NCBI GenBank assembly: GCA_035525015.1
Contig: DATLFC010000229.1
Location: forward strand, 1-6,716
DNA: 6,716 nt
Direction: 5' to 3'
Source: DATLEX01 sp035525015
GTDB taxonomy: Bacteria; Acidobacteriota; Thermoanaerobaculia; Gp7-AA8
In this document: positions 5,098 through 6,716 of the stretch, in pieces
How positions within the stretch are numbered: position 1 is the stretch's first letter
Layout of the letters: the number at the start of each line of letters is the position of its first letter
Made by a program: the position numbers and the translations under genes
The notes under the pieces: model-generated
Databases searched by the model: none
Told to the model about the DNA's origin: nothing
The model's input: the letters and a program-made list of their open reading frames with translations, nothing else

Positions 5098-6716
5098 ATG
5101 ACATCGAAACTCACCACGATTCTCCTCACTCTTCTGGTTGTGCTCGCTCTAACCGCCTGCGGCACAACGACGGCGCGGTCGCAGAGCGAGCTCGACAAGA
5201 CCAACGCCCAGGCGAGATTGACGACGGCGGAAGCGGCTCTCGCCTCCGCGCAGGCAGCAGGCGCCCCCGCCTTCGCCCCCGCCCTCTACGCCGAGGCGGT
5301 GGCCAGACTCGATCAGGCGCGCGTGAACTGGAGCAGCGACCGGCGCGAGCTGCGCAATGAAGCGGCGATGCGCGCGGTCGAGGCGACCTATGCCGCCCAG
5401 GCCGCCGAGGCGCAGACGCAGCTGGTGAAAGCCAACAGCGAGATCCGCGAACTTCGAACGGACATCACCACGCACGGAGGGACGGCACCGGCCGTGACCC
5501 TCTACGATCCGCCGGCGATGATCAGCCGTGGCGTGACATCGATGGACCGCGTCGTCGTCGCGGAGAACGCCATTCGAGTGGCACGCTCCGCGGGGGCCGA
5601 CTCGGTGGCGCCGACGATTCTCAGGCATGCCGAGGAGACCCTCGCGACGGCGCGCACGCTGGCGAGGAATCAGGCTCAGAGTGCGACCGCCGACCATCTC
5701 GCCTACTCGGCCGAGATGCTGGCGCGGCGGGCGGAGTACACGGCGCGCCGCAATCAGGTCGATCCGATGCTGCCGAGTCTCCGGGCCGAGCGTGCCCGCG
5801 TGGCCACGACCGCCGTCGACGCGCGCGCCGCGGACGAGCAGCGGCGTCGCGTGCAGGCGGAGCAGGAGACCGCGCAACTGCGCCAGCAGCTCGATCAGGT
5901 CTCGCGAAGCGAGGCGCAATACCGGGCCCAGCTCGAGAAGGATCGCCAGGCGCGCATCGCGGCCGAGCAGAACCTCGATCTGCTGCTGCGGCGGTACGAA
6001 ACCACGTTGAGCGAGCGCGGCGCATCGAGCGCCGAGGTGGACCAGCTCCGCCGGCAGGTGGAAGCGCAGAGAGCCAGCCTCCAGGAGATGCAGAGCCGCG
6101 AGCGTCAGAGCGAGACGTCGATGGGAAATCAGATCAACGCGCTCGAGCAGGCGCTGGCGCGAGAGCGGAATGAAGGCCGGCTCACGGCCGACGTCCTGGC
6201 GCGGCGCGAACAAGAGCTGCGCAATCAGCGCGACGAGCTGCAGCGCCTGCAGCGCGAGCGCGAGGCGAGCGAGCAGCGCCGGCTCGAAGCGGAGCGCACG
6301 CGCACCGCGGCCATCGAGCAACTCCAGAAGCAGGTCGAGACGCAGCGGGCCCGCGCCACGCAGACCGAGGCCGAGCTGGCACAGGCGCGCGAGGAGCTGG
6401 CTCGCCGCGACGCCGCCGCCCGGCAGCGGATCGAGGCGATGGAGGCCGAGCTGGCCAAACTCGCCGAGACGAGACGGACCGACCGCGGCCTCATCGTCAC
6501 GCTCCCCGGCGTCTTCTTCGACAGCGGCCAGTCGGCGCTCAAGCCGGGCGCGCGCAACACGCTGGCGAAGATCGCCGACCAGCTGCGCGTCAGCGAGAAC
6601 GCCCGCATCACGATCGAGGGCCACACCGACAGCGTCGGCAGTGAGCAGATGAACCAGGCGCTCTCCGAGCGCCGCGCCGCCGCCGTCCGCGACTATCTCG
6701 TCAGCCGCGGCGTCCC
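5098..6716 (+). CDS. OmpA-family lipoprotein with DUF4398-like repeats and long coiled coil (partial)
   Basis: This should be an outer-membrane lipoprotein that holds peptidoglycan. The open frame runs off the right edge after 539 codons. Residues 1-20 are a lipoprotein signal with lipobox LTAC (18-21, lipidated Cys21, then Gly22). Two related helical segments follow at about 41-110 and 152-222, both with the pattern A-G-A-(x3)-A-P-(x5)-A-(x3)-L (55-71 and 166-182), resembling DUF4398 (PF14346). Residues about 225-461 are Glu/Gln/Arg/Ala-rich and look like a nearly continuous coiled coil. An OmpA-like domain (PF00691) begins near 463, with VFFDSGQSALKPGA (472-485), EGHTDSVG (507-514) and NQALSERRAAAV (519-530). 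Asp511 and Arg526 match the pair that grips diaminopimelate in OmpA. The ATG has an SD-like AAAGGGA (5084-5090), 7-nt spacer. Only the end of the OmpA domain should be missing. Confidence 0.92.
   Translation, partial: MTSKLTTILLTLLVVLALTACGTTTARSQSELDKTNAQARLTTAEAALASAQAAGAPAFAPALYAEAVARLDQARVNWSSDRRELRNEAAMRAVEATYAAQAAEAQTQLVKANSEIRELRTDITTHGGTAPAVTLYDPPAMISRGVTSMDRVVVAENAIRVARSAGADSVAPTILRHAEETLATARTLARNQAQSATADHLAYSAEMLARRAEYTARRNQVDPMLPSLRAERARVATTAVDARAADEQRRRVQAEQETAQLRQQLDQVSRSEAQYRAQLEKDRQARIAAEQNLDLLLRRYETTLSERGASSAEVDQLRRQVEAQRASLQEMQSRERQSETSMGNQINALEQALARERNEGRLTADVLARREQELRNQRDELQRLQREREASEQRRLEAERTRTAAIEQLQKQVETQRARATQTEAELAQAREELARRDAAARQRIEAMEAELAKLAETRRTDRGLIVTLPGVFFDSGQSALKPGARNTLAKIADQLRVSENARITIEGHTDSVGSEQMNQALSERRAAAVRDYLVSRGV

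Noticed and set aside
4992..5204. Minus-strand 70-codon frame in the divergent promoter region
   Set aside because: It overlaps the signal-peptide coding part of the lipoprotein, is Cys/Arg-rich without motif and has no SD.
5149..6624. Very long open frame on the minus strand (491 codons)
   Set aside because: It lies antisense to the OmpA lipoprotein, whose plus-strand frame has a lipobox, SD, coiled coil and OmpA motifs. GC-rich coiled-coil coding DNA rich in Glu, Gln, Arg and Ala codons tends to leave the antisense strand open. The antisense product is low-complexity Leu/Arg/Ala with no motif.
1..6716. Defence island, CRISPR array, toxin-antitoxin or transposon signatures
   Set aside because: No repeat-spacer pattern, transposase, integrase, tRNA-flanked boundary or known defence domain is visible. 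A patatin-like phospholipase can act in CBASS immunity, but no cyclic-nucleotide synthase (CD-NTase) or other CBASS partner is encoded here.

Overview
The window is high-GC bacterial DNA with short intergenic gaps and coding regions that end most codons in G or C. A lipoprotein with an OmpA-type peptidoglycan-binding domain and a lytic transglycosylase with a signal peptide point to a Gram-negative cell with an outer membrane. No ribosomal RNA or other taxonomic marker is present. The gene mix and composition would suit Acidobacteriota or another deep Gram-negative phylum, but that is a weak inference. I see no mobile element, CRISPR array, tRNA or rRNA.

Layout. (1) Positions 1-182, minus strand: the start of a small secreted protein of unknown function, behind an intergenic stretch with overlapping inverted repeats. 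(2) Positions 279-1057, minus strand: two tandem single-domain RRM RNA-binding proteins (85 and 89 aa) 16 nt apart, followed by a doubtful small ORF. The upstream RRM gene starts at TTG and has a potentially foldable leader just before its ribosome binding site. (3) Positions 1177-4335, plus strand, divergent from the RRM genes: a likely four-gene operon. It encodes a patatin-like phospholipase, a 79-aa protein of unknown function, a polytopic membrane protein of unknown function and a YdjM-type membrane metal-dependent hydrolase. The last three are tightly packed (5-nt gap, then 1-nt overlap). (4) Positions 4307-4882, minus strand: a lytic transglycosylase whose 3' end overlaps the hydrolase gene by 29 nt. 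(5) Positions 5098-6716, plus strand, running off the window: a long lipoprotein with a lipobox, two related helical repeats resembling DUF4398, a coiled coil of about 240 residues and a C-terminal OmpA domain. It is divergent from the transglycosylase across 215 bp.

How the genes fit together. The right half is about the cell envelope: the transglycosylase cuts peptidoglycan and the lipoprotein should tether the outer membrane to it. The middle operon also looks membrane-centred (lipid hydrolase, two integral membrane proteins), but no shared substrate can be read from the sequence. The RRM pair is a separate post-transcriptional module. The window is mostly ordinary chromosome. The points most worth a second look are the RRM leader, the architecture of the OmpA lipoprotein, the unknown middle genes of the operon and the convergent overlap with an embedded hairpin.
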